From NCBI GenBank assembly GCA_025024175.1, contig QCXZ01000064.1, forward strand, positions 56,069,325-56,133,324: a stretch of 64,000 nucleotides of DNA. Direction: 5' to 3'. Source of the stretch: Rhyzopertha dominica. Its lineage: Eukaryota > Arthropoda > Insecta > Coleoptera > Bostrichidae. The translations under genes were made by a program, and so were the position numbers. The notes beneath the pieces were generated by a model. That model did no database searches. It saw only the letters and a program-made list of their open reading frames with translations, and had not been told where the DNA came from. Below, in pieces: positions 46,015-57,419 of the stretch. How positions within the stretch are numbered: position 1 is the stretch's first letter; each line of letters starts with the position of its first letter.

Positions 46015-47192
46015 GGGTTTCACATGACTAAAAAATAAACCAGATTTTGTACTTGTTGGGGGAGGAGTTTTATTTCTATATTTTATACATAGACAAAAAA
46101 TAGAAATAGTTATATGATTATATTATACATGAATTCATCATGCCATGCCTGACTCAACATTTTACACGTTTAGTTCTATTCTTCTATTCTAGTTTTTTTT
46201 TATGTATTATACATTATATTCGATTGTATCAATAGAGTAGATCAAATATTTTAACTATGAGAAATTGTTTGAAATAACGTGTTTATGGGGGCGGGGCTTT
46301 TACCAATTGTGCGCATTTTGTGCGCTTTTGAGATAAAGAAGTTAAAAAAGAAACTAAACATGAAGCTTGCAGTTGTTCTGTTAGATAACAGTCTGCAAAA
46401 CACAAACAAAGCTTTGTAAATTTTGACCTGATGCTTGTTAAAAAATTGTACCTTTCAACGCACTCATACAGATCCCTGTCAAAGTTGAAAAAAGCCTTCT
46501 GCTATGTATAATGACCCATTGTGGATCGATCAGCAAGAAATTATAAGCCATTTGTCTCTTTTTGTGCCTGGCACCGTCGCCGCCGATTCTTCTGCATGGA
46601 ATTCCGACTAACTACAAACGAACATGCAAATCAGATGCGATGATAAATTGCGAATTTCCATAAATATGCAAAGTCGAGTTGTACGAACGGCCTTACGGAA
46701 GTAGAGCACGGGGTATTCTGGCCAGTGGCAGTACAAATTTAGTACAAGTGGCGAGCCAAGTGTTTTCCTTGCATAAATCTTCAGTTTTTCTATCCGACCA
46801 TAATATGTCATACAATATATGCTTTTCAGAAGAGAACAGTTTAAAAAAATTACCACTGCTAGATTAAGCTTTTTAGCTTAGTGGTAGTAACTGCCGAAAT
46901 AAAAAATAGTCGAAAAACTATAAAGTACATCCAACTTTACTGTTACAAGAGACGAATCGCACATTATAAAAACCCTATTTTTTAAATAAGCAAGAATTAT
47001 GTATCTTAGATGAGTAGTAAAGTTCACTTAAGTTATATATAGAATGAACATGAAGGGAATCAGAAAAATATCTACTACTACTACTACAAGCGAAACAGGA
47101 GGGGTACTTTTTATACCTATATAATCAAAGTAAATTATCCCCTGAATGAGATGAATATTAAAGATATCGGGTTAGCAGACCAATATAATTAT
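46015..47192. other. Stretch with no assigned gene
   Basis: Two overlapping 60-80 codon frames on opposite strands (46608-46867) in a slightly GC-richer part; no domain recognised. Confidence 0.3.
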
Positions 47193-47282
47193 GTTATTGA
47201 AAAAGTATTGCCAGCTTTGACTAGTAATTAAAAGAATCCGCGTTCGATTCGCGATTAAAGCTGGCAAAACTTTTTCAATAAC
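47193..47282 (+). repeat. Perfect hairpin with tRNA-like core, copy 3
   Basis: GTTATTGAAAAAGTATTGCC and its near-exact inverted copy (GGCAAAACTTTTTCAATAAC) enclose a tRNA-like core at 47210-47275. GCCAGCTTT pairs with AAAGCTGGC as a 9-bp acceptor stem, GACTAGTAAT recalls an anticodon arm, and CGCG-TTCGATT-CGCG is a T-arm with B-box. The D-arm is missing. It is not a working tRNA. Extension of the hairpin beyond the tRNA part suggests a short inverted-repeat element that captured or arose from a tRNA-like sequence. Confidence 0.6.
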
Positions 47283-49921
47283 AATAATTATAATGGCCAT
47301 CTAACCTGAGAACTTTTATATTCATTAATATTTTAAAGATTTACGGAATGAGGTATAAAGCGGTGCTTATTGCTTAATATGATTATTATGTCTGGTTTAA
47401 TTACTTCCACATCCAACGGATGGGAAGTATTGTATCGCGAAGAAAATTTTCAAAAATTTTTATTTGCTCATTCGCTTTAAAATGGCCGAAAACGCAAAAA
47501 AAAACAAAATTTGAGCAAAAAAAATTTCTTGTCTGTGTGTCTGTGGTATTGTTTGTGGACACGATAACTTTCGAAAAACTTAATATATGAATTTTGGCAA
47601 ACGTATAAATCTCAACTACCCAAAGCGACCTATTGTTTGTGGGGTAAGTAGGGTATCGGGAAGGGGGCGAAATTGGGGGGTAACTACCCTTTTTGCAAAT
47701 TTTTATTTTTTTTCGTTTTAGTATGTGATTAGTAGTATAACTGCGAGTATTAATCGTTCTTATAAATTTTCGGTGCAGCAAACTGTTTAGAAGATATTAG
47801 CAAAAAAGCGTCACTTAAAGAAAACAGTTTTTCCTAAATATCTCCGAAAATACTTTATATTAAAATGAAAATTCCATCAGATAGGAAATAAAATTTCCCA
47901 TAAAAAGTGTCTTAGAAAATTTATCCAAAATTTTGACATTTTCGAAATATTTCCAAAAAACCTATTTTGGACCTTGCTCGTACGATTTTTTTAAAATTTT
48001 GGTATTATATAGAAAATCAAATTTCTGATCAGAAAGCACTCTTGCAATTTTTTTGTTAAAATAATTTTCGAGTTATTTGGAAAAAACCGATTTTAAAAAT
48101 TTATATATTTTTGCTAATATCACGAGGACTGTTTGTCTTAGAAAAAATGCGTAGAGAGAAAAAATGCTCAAAATCTGATTACTAATCGTATAGTATAAAA
48201 ATAAAAACATAAATGTCATATTGGCAATTGGATGTGGAAGTATTGATTCAATTTGCAGGGGTATTTTTGGCGTCATCAAAAAATAATTTTTACGTGCCAT
48301 TGCTTCCACTCTTTTCAGTCAATATGCAGCCGATAACATCTACCTTATTGTCCCCAAAGAGCTCTAAAAATTATTTAAGCTNAACATGGAAGGNACTGTT
48401 TTTGTTTAGAGGTTTTTGACAACCCAAAGGTGTTTATGAAGAAATTAAAAGTTGTTGTATAAAGGCAAGNTTAACTTTTACCCCACTCTGAAGTGCCGTT
48501 ACGTTACTTTGTCTTCCAATTAACATCTTACATTTCTAAATATAAATAATTAAAGGTTACAATGCACACCTGCTATTTTCTGTGGAAACAACGTTATTAT
48601 TCATAAAAAGCGTGGCAATTCAGTATTAAACTAGTTAATTTTCTCAAACTTACAGTTGATAATAAATTTAAAGTTTCATTTTTATTGAACGATTCTTTGG
48701 CTTAACCATTAACCAGTGATCCCTAAAAACTGTAAGAGTTCTCGAAAATTGTTGGAGAAACTAGACCGGAACAACTTAATAGTTTAAAGTCCTTACCAAA
48801 ATTAAGAAGCACTTGACCCACTGGATGTCGTTAAGCAAGTGAAATTAAGTATAATTTACAGAAGCGAGCGTTTTATTACTCGGTGCATAAATTTTTCGCC
48901 GACAAAAAGCTAACGATGGTAAATTAAAATGGGAAAGCGTTATCTCGCAGTAGGCGTTGATTTCTGGATACACAACTCTTATAAGCGTCAAGTTTCTTTT
49001 GCTTTTGATCGTTTCATAGATCTATTTTGCAACACCTCAAGGTATGAAATACTAAATGGTAAATTGTGAAGTGGTAAAGCTGCTTTAATTCTAAATGTAG
49101 TAAATAACCTGATACTTTGCAAGACTTCTAAACTTATGGTACAATACCGCAATTTTTCCAGAACCTTACTCGTTAGCTTAGTTGTGCTCGCGATAAATAT
49201 GTCAAAATATTAATGATAGTTTAGCTAATCAATTAATTAAATTACATTCGCATTATTCTGTATGTGAAAATCAGCAAATACAATTACCACCAACAAGGAT
49301 AAGTGTCCTTGAACTTTTTCACCTAGAAAACATGACAGCAAATTGATCCTAATAGCTACTCATTCGTCAATAGCTAGGCTGTCAACCTTAACAGGCCTGT
49401 TGAATTATTGAATTCGGTGGATTTGAAATCCAAGTTTGGAACAATCCATAGCTCTCATGAAAATTTTATGACCCATGCCGTAGGCGGAATTATCAAGCGT
49501 TGAACTGGAATATACGTGAAACGCATCAAATTTTCCTAACTTTATATTCTCGTTACCTCCGTTCCCCGATTACTATGGTTATGTTGCATATAAAATAAAG
49601 TTTTTTTTGTGTTTGCACCTCTTCTTCCGTAGTGAGATCCAAATATTTTTTAAGACAAAAATTTATGAAACGAAATAATTTTAAGTAGCCCTTTATTTTG
49701 AACACAAGAAGAATGGCATCTATCATTGCAGGTCGTTTCTGGACGTGAATACAGTCGCTTTATCGGATTCTACAGTGTCATGTAAACATTACCGAGGAGC
49801 GTGCTGTTTAATGGTGTAGTATCATTCTTGTATTGGAAATGCTTTTGTGTGGTGTTAATTGAAAGGACGGTGTAAGAGGTCGCACCAAAAAGTGATTCGT
49901 GTGGTTTTACAAGTATCTATT
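47283..49921. other. 2.6 kb without assigned genes
   Basis: 47390-48420 has an unusual composition (long A- and T-rich runs, GGGGGG tracts) and phrases such as GTGGACACGATAACTTTCGA that look like part of a dispersed repeat. N calls occur at 48382, 48394 and 48470. A minus-strand frame of 126 codons (47401-47781) has no domain I recognise. Confidence 0.3.
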
Positions 49922-50273
49922 ATGCACGGAAAATAAAACAAGCGTTGTTTTGTACATGGTTATAAAAGTACTTTAGTCAGTACAGCTAATAAAATTTTTG
50001 TAACCGTTCCTCGAGATTATCAACGCATAAAAAAGTTGTTTAAGGCCCCTAGACGTGATATGCCGAAATCGCAAAGTTTGTTTTCATGTTGTGAAGATCA
50101 TCTTAATTCTTACTGTAAGTTTTATTATTCTTTTTGGGGTTATAAGTGTTCACCATTTAGTTTCCATTTTGTTATAGCTTGAAGAGGATATGAAAAATTA
50201 TATGCGTTTTAAGTTGATAGAGGGAAATGTTATAATAAAGAACGACGTTGTTCCCTATATATTCGACTGTTAG
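49922..50273 (+). pseudogene. THAP zinc-finger protein, decayed, with a 63-nt intron
   Basis: From ATG 49922 the frame meets a TAA after four codons, then gives K-R-C-F-V-H-G-Y, F-V-T-V-P-R and K-A-P-R-R-D. It goes on to S-C-C-E-D-H-L, the Cys-x2-His half of a THAP C2CH finger. The second Cys of the first pair is Tyr here, so zinc binding is compromised. A donor (ACTGTAAGT, 50115) and acceptor (TTGTTATAG, 50177) bound a 63-nt intron. The next segment reads L-E-E-D-M-K-N-Y-M-R-F-K to a TAG at 50271-50273, which I recognise as the usual continuation in a THAP group common in insects. The exons do not join in phase as drawn, which is another sign of decay. Confidence 0.7.
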
Positions 50274-50462
50274 CCAAACCGAAAACGAGCCGCAAGGGCC
50301 GCGAAAATAAATAGCAATTTATATTTATTCTGACCTCTAAAATAAATGTCAAGTTTAGGGTACATTTTTGATTCTTACAGTTTTATGTTTAAAAATAGTA
50401 TGTTTCCAACAACCCACTGTGATCAAATAATCAATGCTACGTTAATTTGATAAAAAGTTCAC

Positions 50463-50681
50463 TTATGCTTTTGCTTTTACGTTCATCTCCGCCGCGTTGA
50501 ACCGCTCGTCGCTGTACACAAAGTCCATAACAATGAACATGCCTTCAGAAGTCGTAATACATAAGTATTTCACTTTTTCTTGGCGTATTTTAATTCGCTT
50601 GTCACAAAATGAACGCAAACAACAAACTGATATCGACGGGCTGAGGCTGGCGCCTGACGCGCTGACCTTAGATGTAAACAA
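50463..50681 (-). other. 72-codon intact frame next to a CpG-rich region
   Basis: The minus-strand frame from 50681 to 50463 is uninterrupted. It contains Y-L-C-I-T-T-S-E-G and V-M-D-F-V-Y-S-D-E-R-F-N. The upstream side (50640-50745) is CpG-rich with TGACGTCA at about 50702. I do not recognise the family. It may be the other end of the THAP-bearing element or a regulatory segment of a repeat. The frame is clean compared with its neighbours. Confidence 0.35.
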
Positions 50682-50757
50682 GCGGCCATTTACAAGACAC
50701 CTGACGTCACGGCCAATATGTTCGCGTTTTGGCGGTCCCTTTAAATATTCACATTTT

Positions 50758-50880
50758 TAATATTAAAATATTATAATAAATTATATTATAATTATAATAA
50801 TAATTTAATAATAATTTTATAATAATAATTTAATAATAATAATTATAATTATAACAAATAATATTAAATATTAAAAAGAC
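50758..50880. repeat. AT-only low-complexity tract
   Basis: About 120 bp made almost only of A and T with many TAATAA and TTATAA repeats. Confidence 0.9.
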
Positions 50881-52021
50881 CCGAAGTCCAATAGATATGC
50901 TCATTTGAATCACGTTACCTTGGTAAAAATTAATTTTGCAGAAAAAATCAACGTAATTACTTCTTTGCATACTCATATAAGCAAATTACTCGTTTAAAAA
51001 CGTAACTCAATAATGATAAAGTTGTTATGCCTGAGGGAGCTAGTGACTGCGGGATAATGAATGCCTGGTCGAAAGACTGGGGTCTAAGAGAGGCAACGCC
51101 AGCTAGTGGTTGACGACTACGTGTAAATAATCCGACTACATAGAGGTAGCACTACTCAACTCTTCTAATTCCTGTATGGTTGTCCCAGTAATGGGACTTA
51201 TTTATATTTACATGTTGCGCTTTCTTCAACCTTGTCAGCGATACTAGCTTAAGTAGTGGTAAAAAAAATATCTAAACCTAATCAATAAGGACTAGCTTAC
51301 ACCCATCCCTATTTTGCAAGGTACAAATGGAAATCAATTAAATGTCACTCTATATCTGAAGTGGAGGTCATTCAATATAAGGCTTTTAAGCTTTGAAACG
51401 TGTTACTAAGCAGAATTGTTGTGTATATATGTTGTGTATATATGCAGTACATTCTCGGCTTGCTGGCTCTGGCAAAGTATCTCGAAGCAGCTCAGGCTGA
51501 AAGAACGCTCGGTGCAACCGACAAAGTAAATTAGATAAGATGCATTATACATTTGCTGAGCTAATTCTACATAATTTATTAGAGTAATCCAATACTTATC
51601 GCGTGCATTCGCTTTTAAGCTAATTAATACCAAGCAAAGCGGATCGGCACGGTCTAGAAAGCCATATTCCGTTCACCATGAATTATTTACATAATTCAGT
51701 CGGTATAGGCGAATAATCGGTACGTCACAGCAAGGGGTGCTTGACCTGTGCTGGCAGACGGCCCAGACAACACGCGGCACGCGATGGACATTGACGTTGC
51801 GCCACCACTGTTACTATTTCGATAGTTTTCTGGCGGGGTGTCGTGTTGGGGGTGATTCCCTTTTGAGTCCGCTGTTTGGGCGTCACACCGCATAGAATAA
51901 CGGATATAATATGACCATAGTAGAAGACATTATTTATTCATGATATAATTTAAAGGGTGCCTACAAACTTTACAGTTTACATACCCTCAATACCGATCTA
52001 CTTTATAGTTATTCCATAATA
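50881..52021. other. Stretch with GC-rich patch at 51700-51895
   Basis: Most is AT-rich. 51700-51895 is GC- and CpG-rich and contains a 65-codon minus-strand frame with no recognised domain. It resembles the island at 15540-16200 in character and may be promoter or repeat DNA. Confidence 0.3.
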
Positions 52022-52401
52022 CAGGGTTTCTATAAATGATTCATGCATCCAGGGCGCTTATAAAAATTACCGATTAAATCAATTTGCCGCCTCTCAGGAA
52101 AGTGACGCATACTTGTCATCTGTCGATTTTTAAATTATTTGATATATTTTAATATGAGAAAACGCCTAGGAGTGTGTATTTCCATCATATTCTTTAGTGT
52201 TTTGTGGGATAATTCACTTTAAGGTTGCAGAAAGCTCACGTTTCGGAGCTGTGGGGTGACATTGATCTGCAACCTTCAGTACCATCGCCGCTTGCTATCG
52301 CCGTGCATATTGTAGCTTGGCAGCAGTTACAAAAAGGCGGCACAAAGAATTCAGAAATGAACGTCTCCCGCGTTGCATAACTCATTTATATAAAAACCCT
52401 G
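52022..52401 (+). mobile_element. TA-flanked MITE, copy 3 (380 bp)
   Basis: The longest copy: CAGGGTTTCTATAAATGATT at the left, ATATAAAAACCCTG at the right, TA on both sides. It contains the full set of interior blocks, so it is the best reference for the family (see 16632 and 32124). Confidence 0.9.
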
Positions 52402-53160
52402 TATAAATAAATAAATAATGTTTGTTATGTTTCTAATGCGAGGACTGCGAAAGTCGAAGATACTCAACTTGGGTTCGACGAAAGTATGTATACAGTCGAG
52501 CGTGGATATACCTATTAAATAAAATATGACGTAGTAAAGAAATGGTTTTGTAATAGGGATCCAGGAAAATTAACAAATTTTAATCGAAAGCAAACAAACA
52601 AAATTTTAAACATTTGACAAAATTCAAACAACTTTACTGTTGAAATGATTTCTGGGCTGGTGCTACGTTGATTTTTTAGTCATGACGGTACGACACTCCT
52701 GTCGTTGTGTGTCTTCCTCAGAAGCAGCTCGGAAACTTCTTAGGAATTGGAATGGGAGATAAACGTGGTTGTATAGATAACAAAAGCAACTTCAAAGTCA
52801 TCTGTCACTTAACTCTTCTTTCTACGCATTTAAACTTTTTAAAAGGGTGGCTTTGGGCGCTAGAGAGATGCAGAAGTAATAAAAATAAAATTTTGTCCCT
52901 ATTCAAGTTAAAATTAACCCGTTTGAGCCTTTTTTCAAGATTTGGACAATACGTTTTAGGGACTGAAAATTTTAGTTGAAACAGCCTACATAAATTATGT
53001 TGATTCGATCTCGATTAACGAAAAGAACAAATTCAGAAGCAGTTTGTGAAAAAAGCAAACAATAAATATTGCGGATCTACTTGTGCATAAATCCCTGTTA
53101 TGTGACTCAAATAAACTGTCTAGCGTAACTTCAAAAATGTAGGTGAAATTACATAATTAA
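52402..53160. other. Stretch with no assigned gene
   Basis: Nothing recognised; a 90-codon plus-strand frame at 52707-52979 has no known domain. Confidence 0.35.
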
Positions 53161-53185
53161 ACGATAGCTGAATATTGGGGTTGAC

Positions 53186-53220
53186 GTTTTGTCCGCTCTT
53201 ATAAAGGACATCTTCAGGAC
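53186..53220 (-). ncRNA. Hammerhead-like motif with perfect stem II
   Basis: On the minus strand CTGAAGA fits CUGANGA. It is followed by TGTCC (53210-53206) and GGACA (53194-53190), which pair perfectly, then AAACGTC. The usual GAAAC has lost its first G. The layout matches hammerhead motifs of Penelope-like elements, though no element is recognisable beside it. Confidence 0.45.
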
Positions 53221-53559
53221 AGAAACTGAAAAGAACAAGATTAGAATCTGACTCTAACCCTGAAAGTTTACGTTCCTACAAATCTGTAGTTCTATAGTTG
53301 GCTACGTCATTCGCATTTTTCCATAGCGAAGGGAACGTACAATGCTTTAGAATGCAACTACACAAGCAAATACTCTGCTCTGTTTCCTTATTTTTCAACA
53401 CTCTTTAGCAAGGAGATGTAATTTATAGCTGACTGCCTTTAAAATCCAGTTACTTTGTTAGTTAAACACAGATTTTCTTAATGGGTAGTGACGGGTAGTG
53501 TTAGCAAAAAGCTATTTTTATATTATATAAAAAAGTGGTGAGTGGTTACCTACACAGAA

Positions 53560-53815
53560 TGGGAGAGGAAAGAACATCAAGACAGATATACGAAGCTAGA
53601 GTCGAGGGCAAAAGCAAAGCAGGAAGACCTGGAAAAAGATGGAAAGAAGAAGTGCGACACGCAGCCGAGAAGAGGGAGATACCGTGGGATGACGTATGTA
53701 CATAGGACGGCACAGGACAGACAGACATGGAAGAAGAAAATAAAGCAAAATACAAGTCTAATGTAAAACAAACAATCCTACCCATATAAAAGGTAGAAGG
53801 ATGTAAAGATTAAAT
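53560..53815 (+). pseudogene. LINE C-terminal tail with 3' end
   Basis: The plus-strand frame has Y-E-A-R-V-E-G-K, A-G-R-P-G-K-R-W-K-E-E-V and I-P-W-D-D-V. This is the typical end of RTE/jockey-type LINE proteins (E-G-x-R-x-x-G-R-P-x-x-R-W). A T-poor, A-rich tail with TAAATAAAAAATAAAC at about 53810 fits the LINE 3' terminus. The rest is missing (5' truncation). Confidence 0.7.
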
Positions 53816-54759
53816 AAAAAATAAACCTAACAGTAATAACTACGAGACTACATCTTGGTTCCCATGGATTGCTTGAAACACATTTTTTACAGTAACGTTT
53901 CATTGCGATACCTCAAGTCAGGCGAACGAACATCATCCACATCGTTCTGAAAAACCAACAACTGGTAGGACTATTTTACCACGAACATGCCTTCAAGCTA
54001 AAAATTCGACCTAACAGAACGAATTTTAATAGCATTAATCTCCCACTGGGCACTCCAATTCCACAAGCGCGTTCTCTTCATAGCGAGGCGGTCGTAGATT
54101 CAGACAGCATGACAGGGTGCAATTTTCCGCTTTCAAAACAAAACACGGTGCACGTTCACCTCCAGTCGAAAGCGTTTATGCGGCGCCCACTTTTTAATAT
54201 TACACATTGTTTGGAGCAATGTCGTAAATATCGCGGGTCCGTGCTATAAGCTCGGTTTGGACAATGAGTTATGTCCTTTCACCTAGTAAATATATCGGCT
54301 AGCACTTTCTCAATATCCAGTATGAAATAGATGTGGGCCAAGTTTTTTGCGACAGGTCGAATCAACTATTTCAAAAAGCAGCACCGAATANAATACCGTC
54401 GTTACAAGCCTGGACTGTTAGTTTCTCGTTAAACTCGAATTTCAAAGAATAATTAAAACGTATTTTTCAAGTCCTTTGTATTTATATACTGAATGTGTCC
54501 AAGACAAGCTTTAGAAGAATACCGGAATTCCCAGGGAACATCTTTCTGAATATTTGCAGCTCATAGATTCAAGTTGGGTGCATTATATTTAAAATGCTAT
54601 CTGATTTAAACCAGGTTTACTAGGTCGGCTTCTTTTCTGTATTTCTTAAAATGTTGAGTAACATTCTATGCAATAATTGAAAAGATTTTATAAAGATACA
54701 GAAATTGTGGTAACCTTGAGCTGACCTTCCCGAGACGTTGATTATTCATCGTCTTCATC
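53816..54759. other. Stretch with no assigned gene
   Basis: No domain recognised. One N call near 54391. GTGATGAAGACG and CGTCTCGGGAAGG on the minus strand at about 54735-54768 form a stem but lack the GAAAC of a hammerhead. Confidence 0.3.
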
Positions 54760-55160
54760 ACAAAACGGTTTCAGAAATGTACCACACTTGGTAGTCCTTT
54801 TGCCTGTCGATGAATTGTCCAAAATGTTTTATGACTTCTCGAAAGATCGATTTTCAACATTTCCACTGCGAGGCAGTTACGGCAATGTGTCACATTGGAA
54901 AGTTCTTACTATTGAATGTTCTAGAATATTCTATGGTCTTTTCGAAACGTCGATTTTACAAATTTCCATTTCGGGATGGTTACGGAAATGTTCCACACTT
55001 AAGGTTCTCTAGACTGTGATATTGAGGATTCTCTCATTTTCTACTGATTCTTCTAAAATATTCCATGACATTCTTGAAACAGCAAGCATTCCCCTCCGAT
55101 TAATTTTCCAGAAAGTTCTATAACTTTCTCGAGACAGTTTCGGCAATGTGCCTGTGGGTT
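54760..55160 (+). repeat. Imperfect tandem repeat, period about 105 bp
   Basis: The words GTTTCAGAAATGT, GTTACGGCAATGT, GTTACGGAAATGT and GTTTCGGCAATGT start at 54768, 54876, 54979 and 55137. The first three are 103-108 bp apart with similar flanks (AAATATTCCATG/AGAATATTCTATG, TCGAAACGTCGATTTTACAA). The last interval is longer. It looks like a short, decayed satellite-like array. Confidence 0.75.
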
Positions 55161-57383
55161 GCAGAGAAACGTGAGCGTATACAGACAAACAGAATAATAC
55201 GGCTTGGCTTTTGTTTTATATAAGTTTTTCGGTTATATTGTAGCAGTTCTACAATCTGCGTTAAATTTAACTAAATATCCATTTTGTTGTGTATAAAGTG
55301 CCAACAATCAACAATACTTTTAATGCATAATTAAACATTTATTTACAGGAAACCGCAGGATTTGAATCAGTGTGCATTTGTCCTTTGCATTAATTTCGTT
55401 TTACATTTACTGTGCCTTCTTTTGCATCTAGGTGGCATTAGGTACATTTCTATTTATATTATTGCCAAGCTCTACACGTCTTTACGGAAATTTTTGGTTG
55501 GAACTAGTTTTATCAAATAAACCATTTTATGAATCTACATTTGATAGAAAAATAAAATGTGAAACGGTAATATTAATGGAGTTTTGTGCATTTTATAACT
55601 TCGGACGATGATTAGCTGAATCTAGTTTTTACAAAGACGACTAAAAATTTCGGGGTTTTATTTACTAAACATAACTACCTTTTACTGATTTTATATGTAA
55701 ACGGTAATATATACAGGAGAACGAACACTAAGATTAATAAAAGGCGTAAGGGTTTGTGACACACGTAATTTTTTTTAAATAAATTGTTAATTCTGCTACA
55801 TTTACTGAAGCAATGTGACATTTACTCATAATAACTGTGAACCCTGGTTCTCACACTCCTTCTTTACATTAAATGAACACCTTTCTACTCCAAAGATTCT
55901 TCTTTGATTGCATACTTTGAGCAGTAGCTCGTATGTAATGCGCGACATTCTAGACATTTCTAGAATGCTTTTATATTACTAATAACTAACCTAACCGATC
56001 GTAATACGTTGCAATCACCGCTAGATGATGCACTATAATTTTCATTTTTAGTTACTGACTGTATATGTGTGTTATTGTAAAAGTGTAAAAGTTTTATATT
56101 GAAGAGAAAATATGATAGTAATGACAAGCGATATTGCCGTCTCTCGTTTTGCTTATGATTAAAAAGTAATAATTAAAAAGTATATAAAATATATTAAAAA
56201 ATACTTTTTTATGCTTTTTATTCAGATCTTCGATGTTTATTACAGGTGTACGGTAATTTTTTTTCTTTAAAATAAGACCAAAGGAAGAAGGCAAGCGGTA
56301 TAATATCTGGAGATCCCGCAAGCTAGATATATAAGTACTTTACCATACAATTCCCGATCCATCGACCAGGGTAAACTGTAAGTATTTACAACTCTTGTCT
56401 TATGCGATTATGCATCATCCTCGTGCGATACATCCTCTAGGTAATTTGATAGTTAATAGCTCAAGAAAAATCTATTTGGATTTGTACTCTGAATGTATCT
56501 TCGTAGAAGCTATGTCTATATATCGCCTGACACACATACGTTATGTTCTATAAAATAAGTATACCATGTGCAACTGCTAACCCCGGTACGAATATTTTAT
56601 TTTATGGATATTTTTGTTAAGCAAGTTGACTATCGAAATTTTGACACTCACCGTCAAACAGTTAGTTTAAGCTCGCCATCTGGTAGAGTTTTTTGAACCA
56701 TTCATAAAATAGGGTTTGTTATACGTGTCTGTCAAAATAGAGAATATATAGGCCTAGATCACTCCGTATTAAACAGATTGCACAAATTAAAAGACATGGT
56801 AAACAAGTTTCGAATTGGATATACAGATTGTTCGATATATTAATTAACATACCTATACAGAGTGCAAACAGTATAAAAATACCCAGAGAGAGTATCTAGT
56901 CCTCGAAATTAAAATAATTGACCGTCCCGCAGAGATAATTAAGAACAGACATCCTAGTGGATGATGGCAGATAGCATGGCATTTCCTACTGTATCCATTA
57001 GCTCATGAAATTAGCTGAACAAATAAATACGCGAAGTGCACACGGCGTTGCATTAATAGATACCGCAATAAATTTACCCATCTGTGACTTAAGCGTTATT
57101 AACTCGGAGTGTATTAAACCATACGATAGCCCCGAGTGGTCGTATACCTATCACAAATCATAATTAGCGTGTGTAGCGAAGAGAGGCAACTTTCCAGGTG
57201 TATCCTTTGCTTGCTTCTTTTTTTACAGTATCTTCTGCATAAACACGTTCACTTATTATAAATACTTAGCGTTTATAAAACCCTTCCAGCTAAGCAGTTT
57301 AGTTTTCACTATATGACCCTCACCTATTAAAATAATTAATTTAATTTTTAAATATAGTGGGAGATATAAATGGACGGGTTGGG
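55161..57383. other. 2.2 kb without assigned genes
   Basis: AT-rich, nothing recognised. Confidence 0.35.
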
Positions 57384-57414
57384 AAAAGAAGAAGAAGAAG
57401 AAGAAGAAGAAGAG
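57384..57414 (+). repeat. (GAA)n microsatellite
   Basis: About nine GAA units at the left border of the LINE that follows. Confidence 0.95.
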
Positions 57415-57419
57415 TAATT

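Noticed and set aside
47401..47781. 126-codon minus-strand frame
   Set aside because: Low-complexity composition and no recognisable domain; part of an AT- and G-run-rich repeat-like region.
54735..54768. A sixth hammerhead-like motif
   Set aside because: A TGATGA word and a perfect AGACG/CGTCT stem are present, but GAAAC does not follow the stem (CGGGAAGG instead).
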